DNA of 7,895 nucleotides from assembly GCA_946533525.1 (NCBI GenBank), contig CAMNBW010000062.1, positions 1 through 7,895 on the forward strand, given 5' to 3'. The notes under the pieces were generated by a model. The model saw nothing but the letters and a program-made list of their open reading frames with translations, made no database searches and had not been told where the DNA came from. The first letter of the stretch is position 1, and every line of letters begins with the position of its first letter. Both the position numbers and the translations under genes were made by a program. The stretch comes from an uncultured Lachnospiraceae bacterium. Lineage in GTDB: Bacteria; Bacillota; Clostridia; Lachnospirales; Lachnospiraceae. This document shows, in pieces, positions 1-6,416 of the stretch.

Positions 1-7
1 GGAGGAG
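1..7 (+). promoter_or_regulatory. ribosome binding site of cbiF
   Basis: GGAGGAG lies four bases before the ATG at 12 and is a near-consensus Shine-Dalgarno sequence. The first frame of the window reads Gly-Gly-Asp-stop, with the TGA at 10-12 sharing its A with the cbiF ATG. The ribosome site may therefore lie inside the last codons of an upstream gene, giving a TGATG-type translational coupling. Only four codons are visible, so the upstream gene cannot be confirmed. Confidence 0.8.
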
Positions 8-11
8 ACTG

Positions 12-797
12 ATGGTATATTTTGTGGGAGCCGGAAGCGGGGCAGTGGATCTTATAACAGTGAGGGGAGCAGAGCTTTTGAAAAAAGCGGATACTATAAT
101 CTACGCCGGTTCACTGGTAAATCCTGAGCTCCTGGACCGATATGCCGGGGAAAAGAGCCAAAGGTACGACAGCGCCTATCTGACCCTCGAAGAGGTGCTT
201 AAGATCATAAGTGAGAGCGAGAGGGAAAATAAGCTTACGGTACGTCTCCATACCGGAGAGCCCTCTCTTTACGGGGCCGTTCGGGAGCAGATGGATGCCC
301 TCGAGGAAATGGGTATCGAGTATGAGAGCTGTCCGGGGGTCACGGCCTGTTTTGCGGCTGCTGCTTCACTCAATATGGAATATACGCTGCCGGAAGTCTC
401 CCAGAGCCTCATAATCACCCGGATGGAGGGGAGGACCCCGGTTCCGGAGAGGGAGAGCATAGAAAGCTTTGCATCCCACGGGGCTTCCATGGCGGTTTAT
501 TTAAGCACCGGTATGTTAAAGGAGCTCTCCGAAAGGCTTATCAAGGGGGGCTACAGCGCCAATACACCGGCGGCCATAGTATGCAGGGCTTCCTGGGAGG
601 ATGAAAGAAGTGTCCTTTGCACGGTGGGAAGTCTGTCTGAGGAAGCGGAAAGGTGCGGGATAAAAAGGCAGGCCGTGGTCCTGGTTGGGGATGCGGTGGC
701 CCATACATCCTACGGCCGTTCCAAATTGTATGATCCCGATTTTGAGACGGGCTACAGAAGAGCCAGGGAAAAGACCGGGAGCAAAGGAGAGGCTTAA
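12..797 (+). CDS. cbiF: cobalt-precorrin-4 C11-methyltransferase (CbiF/CobM)
   Basis: This SAM-dependent cytoplasmic enzyme methylates C11 of cobalt-precorrin-4 to give cobalt-precorrin-5A in anaerobic cobalamin synthesis. The 261-residue protein has the usual length and layout of the two-domain tetrapyrrole methylase family. Visible marks are the N-terminal glycine loop GAGSG (residues 6-10), YAGSLVNPELL (31-41), the HTGEPSLYGA motif (80-89), CPGVTA (107-112) and TRMEGRTPVP (136-145), which is typical of the CbiF/CobM branch. The glycine loop has Ser where most family members have Pro (GAGPG). The start is supported by GGAGGAG four bases upstream. The stop codon abuts the cbiG ATG with no intervening base. 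Anaerobic naming (CbiF) is chosen over CobM because CbiG is next door; the sequence alone separates the two poorly. Confidence 0.95.
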   Translation: MVYFVGAGSGAVDLITVRGAELLKKADTIIYAGSLVNPELLDRYAGEKSQRYDSAYLTLEEVLKIISESERENKLTVRLHTGEPSLYGAVREQMDALEEMGIEYESCPGVTACFAAAASLNMEYTLPEVSQSLIITRMEGRTPVPERESIESFASHGASMAVYLSTGMLKELSERLIKGGYSANTPAAIVCRASWEDERSVLCTVGSLSEEAERCGIKRQAVVLVGDAVAHTSYGRSKLYDPDFETGYRRAREKTGSKGEA

Positions 798-1844
798 ATG
801 AGACTGGATGTGATAAGCTTTACCTCCCGGGGAGCGGAGCTGTCCTTAAAAATAGCAGATGTTTTCGGAGAAGAGACCGGGCTTTACCACAAGAGCAAAT
901 ATACCTTCACTTCGAACCGGATAACAAATGTTACTGAAAGCCTTGGAGATTGGACCGGCAGGCATTTTGAGGAGCACATCCCCGTGATCTTCGTAGGTGC
1001 TCTGGGGATAGCGGTTCGTGCGATTGCGCCCTTTATTAAGAGTAAGCTTAAAGATATTCCGGTTGTCTGCGTGGATGAGGCCGGGAAATTTGCGATACCC
1101 GTCCTTTCCTCTCATTATGGAGGGGGACTCTATATCGCAAAGAGGGTGGCGGAGGGTCTCGGAGCCGTCTGTGTCATGACGACGGCCACGGATATAAATT
1201 CCCGCTTCGCCGTGGATGTATTTGCGACGAAAAATGACCTCATACCTGCAAATAAAGATGGAATTAAGGAAATCTCTTCTAAGATCCTCTCAGGAGAGCA
1301 GATTTCGATGTCTTTTGAAAACGTGATATTCGATGGAGAAATGCCTGAAGAGGTGAAGGTGGTTGAAAACAGGGAAATAGCAGATGTTGTGGTATCAAAT
1401 CGTACAGCCACAAGAAGTTGTATACTGCAATTGATCCCTCCAAATCTGCACCTGGGAGTCGGATGCAAAAGAGGCAGGGGCACAGGTGAGATACTGGAAG
1501 CCATAAAACAGACGCTCTTTTCGGAGGGACTTAAGCTTGAGGCGGTGCAGGACATATCAAGTATAGATATAAAGGCGGATGAGGCCGGCCTTGCAGGAGC
1601 CGCCGCAGAGCTTGGGGCGGAGTTTGTCACCTACAGCGCAGGGGAGCTTAGGGCGCTGGAAGGAGATTTTTCCGGCTCGGAGTTTGTAAGGGAGATAACC
1701 GGAGTGGACAATGTGTGCGAGCGCTCGGCCCTCTTAAGCGCCCAAAAGTCGGGAAAGGGGCGGCTTATTGTGGCGAAGACAGTTTGGGACTCGGTTACGG
1801 TGGCGGTAGCAGAGAGTGAGTATACCGTCAGGAGCTTTTTATAA
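798..1844 (+). CDS. cbiG: cobalt-precorrin-5A hydrolase CbiG
   Basis: CbiG opens the delta-lactone of cobalt-precorrin-5A and removes the two-carbon fragment as acetaldehyde, giving cobalt-precorrin-5B. It is a hallmark of the anaerobic pathway. The 348 residues show the CbiG N-terminal domain (GALGIAVRAIAPF at 67-79, VDEAGKFAIPVLS at 92-104), a less conserved middle part (about 150-210) and the C-terminal CbiG/CobE-like domain (LGVGCKRG at 219-226, SSIDIKADEAGL at 254-265, FVREITGVDNVCERSALL at 296-313). The usual SGHxGGAN stretch is changed here to SSHYGGGLY (104-112). AAAGGAG at 783-789 inside the end of cbiF sets the start at 798, directly after the cbiF stop. The gene is intact, and its position between cbiF and cbiH agrees with the reaction it carries out. 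Confidence 0.95.
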   Translation: MRLDVISFTSRGAELSLKIADVFGEETGLYHKSKYTFTSNRITNVTESLGDWTGRHFEEHIPVIFVGALGIAVRAIAPFIKSKLKDIPVVCVDEAGKFAIPVLSSHYGGGLYIAKRVAEGLGAVCVMTTATDINSRFAVDVFATKNDLIPANKDGIKEISSKILSGEQISMSFENVIFDGEMPEEVKVVENREIADVVVSNRTATRSCILQLIPPNLHLGVGCKRGRGTGEILEAIKQTLFSEGLKLEAVQDISSIDIKADEAGLAGAAAELGAEFVTYSAGELRALEGDFSGSEFVREITGVDNVCERSALLSAQKSGKGRLIVAKTVWDSVTVAVAESEYTVRSFL

Positions 1845-1847
1845 AGG

Positions 1848-1854
1848 AAAGGAG
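1848..1854 (+). promoter_or_regulatory. ribosome binding site deciding the cbiH start
   Basis: AAAGGAG is placed six bases before the ATG at 1861, in the 16-base gap between cbiG and cbiH. It favours 1861 over an in-frame ATG at 1816, which would overlap cbiG by 29 bases and add 15 residues of no family similarity. Starting at 1861 puts the conserved KLYVVGMGPG at residues 5-14, the usual place in the family. Confidence 0.85.
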
Positions 1855-1860
1855 ACAGGA

Positions 1861-2625
1861 ATGCCCGGAAAGAAGCTGTATGTTGTGGGAATGGGACCCG
1901 GAGAAGAAAGATATATGACGAGGGAAGCCATAGCTGCCCTGGAAGAGAGCGACGTGATAGCGGGCTATACGGTTTACATAAATCTGCTTCCTGAAAAATA
2001 CAGGAACAAGGAGCAGATAGTTACGGGCATGAGGCAGGAGGAGGAACGCTGCCGGATGAGCCTGGAGCGCGCTTCCGAAGGAAAGACGGTTGCACTGGTT
2101 TGCAGCGGAGACGCCGGCGTATACGGAATGGCATCCCTGGTTCTGGAACTGGCAGAGGACTATCCCGGAGTAGAGGTCAATGTGGTAAGCGGAGTCACCG
2201 CAGCGCTTTCGGGTTCCGCCGTTTTGGGCTCGCCCCTTTCAAATGATTTTGCAGTAATAAGCTTAAGTGATATACTTACACCAAAGGATAAAATAATAAG
2301 AAGATTAAGGGCAGCCGCGGAGGGAGATTTCTGCATAGCCTTATACAATCCCGGCAGCCGTCACCGGCCGGACGCGCTTAAAGAGGCGGTGCAGGTGCTT
2401 ATGGAGAGCATCGAGGGCGGCAGAGTGGCCGGAATAGTGGAAAATATCGGCAGGGAAGATCAGAAGATGAGGATATGTACCCTAAAAGAACTGTCGGAAT
2501 GTGAGGTTAATATGTTTATGACGGTTTTTATAGGAAATTCCCTGACAAAGGTTATAGATGGAAGACTGGTGACCCCCAGAGGTTATAGCATCCGAAAGGA
2601 AGAGGAAGAAAGACAGGATGGATAA
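1861..2625 (+). CDS. cbiH: cobalt-precorrin-3 C17-methyltransferase, ring-contracting (CbiH/CobJ)
   Basis: CbiH methylates C17 of cobalt-precorrin-3 and drives contraction of the macrocycle, giving the lactone-bearing cobalt-precorrin-4 that CbiF uses next. The 254-residue protein starts with the SAM-binding loop GMGPG (10-14), then AGYTVYI (34-40), TGMRQEEERC (55-64) and CSGDAGVYGMA (81-91), which mark the CobJ/CbiH branch, followed by SGVTA (110-114), AVISLSDILTP (131-141) and YNPGSRHRPD (162-171). It is the short single-domain form, with no C-terminal Fe-S extension such as the one described in the longer Bacillus megaterium CbiH60. Two substitutions stand out: Asn at 128, where the family usually has His (HDF), and Lys at 142, where many members have Trp. 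The charged tail (KEEEERQDG) overlaps the next gene by eight bases. Confidence 0.94.
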   Translation: MPGKKLYVVGMGPGEERYMTREAIAALEESDVIAGYTVYINLLPEKYRNKEQIVTGMRQEEERCRMSLERASEGKTVALVCSGDAGVYGMASLVLELAEDYPGVEVNVVSGVTAALSGSAVLGSPLSNDFAVISLSDILTPKDKIIRRLRAAAEGDFCIALYNPGSRHRPDALKEAVQVLMESIEGGRVAGIVENIGREDQKMRICTLKELSECEVNMFMTVFIGNSLTKVIDGRLVTPRGYSIRKEEEERQDG

Positions 2626-4681
2626 GGGAGTTTTGATATTCGGTGGAACCACCGAAGGAAGAGATATAGCCTGGAGGCTTACGGGAGCGGGAATACCCTG
2701 CGTGGTCTGTGTCGCCACCGAGTACGGCAGATACGCCATGGGCAATAAGCAGCAGGACAACTCACCGCAGATTCATGTAGGACGCATGAATGAAGATGAG
2801 ATGAGGCAGTTCATTCTCGGAGGAAAATACGGGATAGTCGTAGACGCCACCCATCCCCATGCCAAAGAGGTTTCGGATAATATAATAAAGGCTCTTAAGG
2901 ATACGGATATCGGGCTTGTAAGGCTTACGAGGAATGTAGGCGGAAGCTTTGACGAGGCCGAAAAATATGACAGGATAAGATATTTCGACTCCTTTAAAAG
3001 CTGTGCTGAGGCCATGGAAAGCGTTAAGGGCAATATACTTCTCACAACGGGAGTTAAGGAGCTTAAGGAAATTGCTTCGAGGGAAGTGGTAAAGCGGGTT
3101 TATGCCAGGATCCTGCCCTCCACACAGAGCATTGAAAATGCTGCTCAGGCCGGTATCGAGCCTTCTCATGTCATAGCCATTCAGGGACCCTTTTCAAAGC
3201 GGATGAATGAGGCGATGATAGAGGAATATAATATAAAGCTCATAGTCACCAAGGCGAGCGGCGACGCCGGGGGTTACAGGGAAAAGCTCCTGTCCGCCAG
3301 GGATACGGGGACGGATGTGTTTGTGATAAGGCCGCCTCAAAAAAACGAGAGCATCGAAGGTGACTTAAGGAGGGTCGAGCTCAACAATGTCGGTGAGTGC
3401 GTAAGATATATATGTAAGGAATACAATAAGGCTGCGGAAAACTCTCATGTGGAGATAAGCCTTATAGGTATGGGAATGGGCGATGAGAAGCTCATGAGCC
3501 GGGAAGCTTTGGAGACTCTGAATTCCCGGGACGTATATTTCGGGTCTCCGAGACTTTTGGAGCTGCTGCCCGAAGAGGCGGTAAAGTATACCGTATTTGA
3601 GCCGGAGGAGGTTTTGTCAAGGCTTCGCAAGCTCATACCGGACAGCCCCTACGAGACCATGAAGGCGGCGATACTCTACAGCGGCGATACCGGGTTTTTC
3701 AGCGGGGCAAAAAAGATGTCGGCGGCCATAAAGGCCTTTTCCGACAACAGCGGGATAGAAGTGGAGCTTAAGCTCTACCCCGGAGTCTCTTCGATCTCAT
3801 ATTTTTCGGCAAGAACCGGAATAAGCTACGACAACGCGGTAATAATCAGCCATCATGGAAGGCGGGCAAACGTGCTGTCGGAGGTCATGATGAACAGGAA
3901 GATCTTCCTCCTGGTGTCCGATGCGGCGGAACTTAAGCTCCTGGCGCAAAGGATCAGTTTTTCGGGCTTAAATGATATAATAATTCACGCGGGCTACGAC
4001 TTATCCTCCGAGGATGAGAGGGTGCTCAGCATAAGGGCTTCGGAGTACGAGAGCATGCCCGAAACCGGAATATGCTGCGCCTTTATCATTAATGACGGGG
4101 AGCTGCTCCCCATAACCCCTTCCCTTGGCGATTCCTTCTTCAGAAGGGGAAATGCCCCGATGACGAAGGAGGAGGTAAGGCAGCTTTCAATATGCAAGCT
4201 CAATCTCCCCAAGGATGCGGTGCTCTACGACATAGGCAGCGGAACGGGGTCGATCAGCGTAGAGAGCGCAAGGCTGTCAAACGATATGCGCGTCTATGCC
4301 ATAGAAAGAGACGAGGAGGCGGCTGAACTTACCGCAGCGAATGTTTCCAAGGCAGGCCTTGAGAATGTTGTGATAATAAATGAATCGGCGCCGGAGGCCT
4401 TTACCGATCTCGAGGCTCCCACCCATGTATTTATAGGGGGATCAGGGGGAAGGATCGAGGACATAGTAAGGGCAATAATGACGAAAAAGCAGGGCAGGGT
4501 CAGGTTCGTTATAAACGTCGTGACGCTGGAGACGATGACCGCTGTAACAGAGCTCCTCTCCCGGCTTACCCATGAGAATGAGGAGATAATAAGCGTTCAG
4601 ATAAACCGCTCGGAGTCCAGGGGACGGATACACCTTATGAGAGCGGAAAATATGATACATATAGTTTCCTTTGACTTATAA
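2618..4681 (+). CDS. three-domain fusion: precorrin-6A reductase (CbiJ/CobK) + C5-methyltransferase (CbiE) + C15-methyltransferase/decarboxylase (CbiT)
   Basis: One 687-residue protein carries three consecutive steps: cobalt-precorrin-6A reduction to 6B (CbiJ), C15 methylation with C12 side-chain decarboxylation to precorrin-7 (CbiT), and C5 methylation to precorrin-8 (CbiE). Residues 1-241 are CbiJ/CobK: GGTTEGR (9-15), DATHPHA (76-82), LLTTGVKEL (141-149), RILPS (164-168), IQGPFS (188-193), TKASGDAGG (211-219). A linker (about 242-276) leads to CbiE at about 277-494: GMGMG (284-288), GSPRLLELLP (309-318), SGDTGFFSGA (355-364), YPGVSS (387-392), HHGRR (412-416). CbiT spans about 503-687: RRGNAPMTKEEVR (509-521) and the class I SAM motif DIGSGTGSISVE (538-549). 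No frameshift or stop separates the parts, and the motifs keep their usual spacing, so all three activities look intact. The ATG overlaps the cbiH end by eight bases and has a GGAAGAGGAAG-like ribosome site. CbiE-CbiT fusion is known as CobL; adding CobK is less common. Confidence 0.93.
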   Translation: MDKGVLIFGGTTEGRDIAWRLTGAGIPCVVCVATEYGRYAMGNKQQDNSPQIHVGRMNEDEMRQFILGGKYGIVVDATHPHAKEVSDNIIKALKDTDIGLVRLTRNVGGSFDEAEKYDRIRYFDSFKSCAEAMESVKGNILLTTGVKELKEIASREVVKRVYARILPSTQSIENAAQAGIEPSHVIAIQGPFSKRMNEAMIEEYNIKLIVTKASGDAGGYREKLLSARDTGTDVFVIRPPQKNESIEGDLRRVELNNVGECVRYICKEYNKAAENSHVEISLIGMGMGDEKLMSREALETLNSRDVYFGSPRLLELLPEEAVKYTVFEPEEVLSRLRKLIPDSPYETMKAAILYSGDTGFFSGAKKMSAAIKAFSDNSGIEVELKLYPGVSSISYFSARTGISYDNAVIISHHGRRANVLSEVMMNRKIFLLVSDAAELKLLAQRISFSGLNDIIIHAGYDLSSEDERVLSIRASEYESMPETGICCAFIINDGELLPITPSLGDSFFRRGNAPMTKEEVRQLSICKLNLPKDAVLYDIGSGTGSISVESARLSNDMRVYAIERDEEAAELTAANVSKAGLENVVIINESAPEAFTDLEAPTHVFIGGSGGRIEDIVRAIMTKKQGRVRFVINVVTLETMTAVTELLSRLTHENEEIISVQINRSESRGRIHLMRAENMIHIVSFDL

Positions 4682-4699
4682 GATCATAAGACATATGAA
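4671..4699 (+). promoter_or_regulatory. possible internal promoter before cbiA
   Basis: TTGACT (4671-4676), within the last codons of the fusion gene, is followed after 17 bases by TATGAA (4694-4699), a 4/6 match to the -10 consensus. The 43-base gap before cbiA is AT-rich and is the largest break in the cobalamin block. A housekeeping-type promoter giving extra cbiA transcript is plausible, but the -10 is weak and AT-rich gaps produce such matches by chance. Confidence 0.3.
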
Positions 4700-4724
4700 A
4701 TAAATGAAAGGCAGGAATTTTTAA

Positions 4725-6104
4725 ATGAGCAGGATACCGGGATTTTTAATTGCCGCACCCAAAAGCAACAGCGGAAAGACACTTTTGACTTGTGCCATCC
4801 TGAAGGCATTAAAAAAGCGCGGAAAGACAGTTACGGCCTTTAAGTGCGGACCCGATTTCATCGACCCGATGTTCCATCAAAGGGTACTGGGGATTCCGTC
4901 TAAAAATCTGGACACCTTCTTTACATCGAGGGACATAACCCGGGCTCTTTTTGCCGACGGAGCCTCAAAGGGAGAGTTCACCGTGGGAGAAGGGGTCATG
5001 GGGCTCTTTGACGGCATGGGCGGCTCGGAGGAGCAGGGCTCTACCTATGACCTTGCCAGAACGCTGGGTATGTCGGTGGTGCTGATAGTTGACGCTAAGG
5101 GGCTCTCGAGATCCATCCTGCCTATAGTAAGGGGCTTTCTTGACTATGATACCGACAGGCTCATAAAGGGCATAATCCTGAACCGTGTCGGAGAATCCCA
5201 GTATGAGATCTTAAAGAAGCTTGTCGAGGAGGAGCTTAAGATCAACGTCTACGGCTACTTCCCCGAGACCAAGGGCTTTGAGATCAGAAGCAGGCATCTC
5301 GGGCTTATAACCCCGGGAGAGATCACGGATTTTAACGAGCTTACGGAAAAGAGCTCGGCTATGGCGGAAAAATGTATCAACATATCCGCCCTGGAAGAGC
5401 TGGAGACAGGTACGGACTACGAAGAAGCGGGAAAGCTCGGCGAGCTGCTAAAGGAATACCAGACCCAGGAGTTTGAGGGGCTTAAGGTCGGAGTGGCCCT
5501 GGACGATGCCTTCTGCTTTAACTATGACGATAATCTGGAGCTTCTTAAGAGGATGGGAGCGCAGGTGGTTCCCTTCTCTCCGATAAAGGATGATACTCTT
5601 CCCGAGGACGTGGACGCCCTTATCTTCCCCGGGGGTTATCCTGAGCTCTTCGCCTTTGAGCTTTCGACCAATTCCGCCCTCACGCAGGATATTCAGATAA
5701 AGATCGAGAACGGGATGCCGGTCATTGCCGAGTGCGGCGGCTATATGTATCTTACGGAGAGCATAGAGGAAAAGAGCGGGAATATCTATCCGATGGTCGA
5801 TATAGTCAAGACGAAGACCAGCTACCAGGGCCGTTCGCCCCGCTTCGGCTATATAACCATAAAGGAGAATACCGAAGGCACTTTCCTTGGAAACCAAGAG
5901 ATCAGAGGGCACGAGTTCCACTACTTCGATTCCGAGGACAACGGGGACGACTGCATCGCGGTTAAGCCCTTCGGGAACAAGAAGTGGCTATGCATCCATG
6001 CCGACAGCAATAAGTGGATGGGCTTCCCCCATTTATACTATTATTCCTGCCCGGATTATGTCTGTAATTTCCTGAAGGCGGCCCGGAAATATCATGACAA
6101 ATAG
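4725..6104 (+). CDS. cbiA: cobyrinate a,c-diamide synthase CbiA
   Basis: CbiA uses ATP and glutamine to amidate the a and c carboxylates of cobyrinate. At 459 residues it has normal family length. The N-terminal ATP-binding domain (DTBS/CobQ type) shows a P-loop, APKSNSGKT (11-19), then KCGPDFIDPMFH (40-51) and GVMGLFDGMGG (90-100). The C-terminal class I-like glutamine amidotransferase domain begins near residue 252 and carries FPGGYPELFA (301-310), the nucleophile in AECGGYMYL (Cys337) and the conserved His436 in GFPHLYYYS (433-441). The triad-type Glu is not held in the usual His-x-Glu form, as expected for the CobB/CobQ amidotransferase group. The start at 4725 has AAAGGCAGGA upstream. 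The 3' end overlaps the small cysteine-rich gene by 11 bases. It is named CbiA rather than CobB because of the anaerobic neighbours. Confidence 0.95.
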   Translation: MSRIPGFLIAAPKSNSGKTLLTCAILKALKKRGKTVTAFKCGPDFIDPMFHQRVLGIPSKNLDTFFTSRDITRALFADGASKGEFTVGEGVMGLFDGMGGSEEQGSTYDLARTLGMSVVLIVDAKGLSRSILPIVRGFLDYDTDRLIKGIILNRVGESQYEILKKLVEEELKINVYGYFPETKGFEIRSRHLGLITPGEITDFNELTEKSSAMAEKCINISALEELETGTDYEEAGKLGELLKEYQTQEFEGLKVGVALDDAFCFNYDDNLELLKRMGAQVVPFSPIKDDTLPEDVDALIFPGGYPELFAFELSTNSALTQDIQIKIENGMPVIAECGGYMYLTESIEEKSGNIYPMVDIVKTKTSYQGRSPRFGYITIKENTEGTFLGNQEIRGHEFHYFDSEDNGDDCIAVKPFGNKKWLCIHADSNKWMGFPHLYYYSCPDYVCNFLKAARKYHDK

Positions 6105-6342
6105 CTTTCGCTTTTTTGAAAACAGGGACTGCGAATATTATCCCTGCCATCGTGACATCGAGCATATAAATTGCCTGTTTTGCTATTGCCCGTTTTATTT
6201 TCTGGAAAGCTGCCCCGGAACCCCGTCCTGTATGGAGAAAAACGGGATGAGGATAAGGGTCTGCACGGATTGCAGCTATCCCCATGAGGCGGAAAATTAC
6301 CCGGCTGTTATAAAGGAAATCAGAAAAGCGCTGGGATATTGA
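6094..6342 (+). CDS. small cysteine-rich putative metal-binding protein (Cys-rich small domain family)
   Basis: An 82-residue protein with nine Cys (13, 18, 27, 30, 32, 40, 46, 57, 60) and His at 19, 24 and 64. The arrangement FFENRDCEYYPCH (7-19), NCLFCYCPFY (26-35) and CTDCSYPH (57-64) matches what I recall of the 'cysteine-rich small domain' family, a short predicted metal-binding domain often found alone among cobalamin genes. There is no signal peptide or membrane segment, so it should be cytoplasmic. The cysteines could hold zinc or an iron-sulfur cluster, but the sequence does not say which. The start lies inside the cbiA end (11-base overlap, different frame) with only a weak ribosome site (CGGAAAT), so translation is probably coupled to cbiA. 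Its role is unknown; the location suggests a helper in corrin synthesis or cobalt handling. The C-terminus is an amphipathic helix-like stretch. Confidence 0.85.
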   Translation: MTNSFRFFENRDCEYYPCHRDIEHINCLFCYCPFYFLESCPGTPSCMEKNGMRIRVCTDCSYPHEAENYPAVIKEIRKALGY

Positions 6343-6367
6343 CGTAAAATCCTGATTACTTTAAAAT
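6339..6367 (+). promoter_or_regulatory. predicted sigma-A promoter for the mecA-like/CorC unit
   Basis: TTGACG (6339-6344; 5/6 to consensus) and TAAAAT (6362-6367; 5/6) are separated by exactly 17 bases, the optimal spacing. The -35 covers the TGA stop of the cysteine-rich gene. Transcription would begin near 6374 and give a leader of about 43 bases ahead of the GTG at 6417. This marks a likely operon boundary after the cobalamin block. No hairpin-plus-T-run terminator is visible, so readthrough from the cobalamin genes remains possible. Confidence 0.6.
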
Positions 6368-6377
6368 ATTTTTAAGT
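6358..6377 (+). repeat. AT-rich 20-base near-palindrome over the promoter
   Basis: The two 10-base halves ACTTTAAAAT and ATTTTTAAGT are reverse complements with a single mismatch. The element covers the -10 box and the expected start site of the predicted promoter, the place where a repressor operator would act. Its AT-richness makes chance symmetry likely, and it lacks the GC stem and T-run of a terminator. Confidence 0.3.
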
Positions 6378-6404
6378 TTAGTGGACGTACAGCTTATTAT
6401 TTAC

Positions 6405-6408
6405 GGAG
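6405..6408 (+). promoter_or_regulatory. ribosome binding site for the GTG start of the mecA-like gene
   Basis: GGAG lies eight bases before GTG at 6417. An in-frame TAA at 6414-6416 immediately precedes the GTG, so no earlier start is possible. The next in-frame ATG would lose about 44 residues, including the conserved N-terminal domain. Confidence 0.8.
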
Positions 6409-6416
6409 ATTTTTAA

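Noticed and set aside
1..60. A cobalamin riboswitch at the left end
   Set aside because: The coding region begins at base 12, leaving no leader sequence; any riboswitch must be outside the window.
1130..1630. A 166-codon minus-strand open frame inside cbiG
   Set aside because: It is antisense to well-conserved cbiG sequence, its translation is Ser/Pro/Ala-rich and of low complexity, and it matches no known family.
1816..1860. An upstream in-frame start that would lengthen CbiH by 15 residues
   Set aside because: The extension overlaps cbiG by 29 bases and has no family similarity, while AAAGGAG is ideally placed for the ATG at 1861.
4704..4724. A six-codon frame (ATG to TAA) ending one base before the cbiA ATG, resembling a leader peptide
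   Set aside because: It has no ribosome site of its own, and its bases include the cbiA ribosome site (AAAGGCAGGA). Frames this short arise easily by chance in AT-rich gaps.
5448..5921. A 157-codon minus-strand open frame inside cbiA
   Set aside because: It is opposite the glutamine amidotransferase domain of cbiA, where the + strand clearly codes; it has no independent support.
6343..6416. A rho-independent terminator between the cobalamin block and the mecA-like gene
   Set aside because: The only symmetry present (6358-6377) is purely AT-rich, with no GC stem and no T-run after it.
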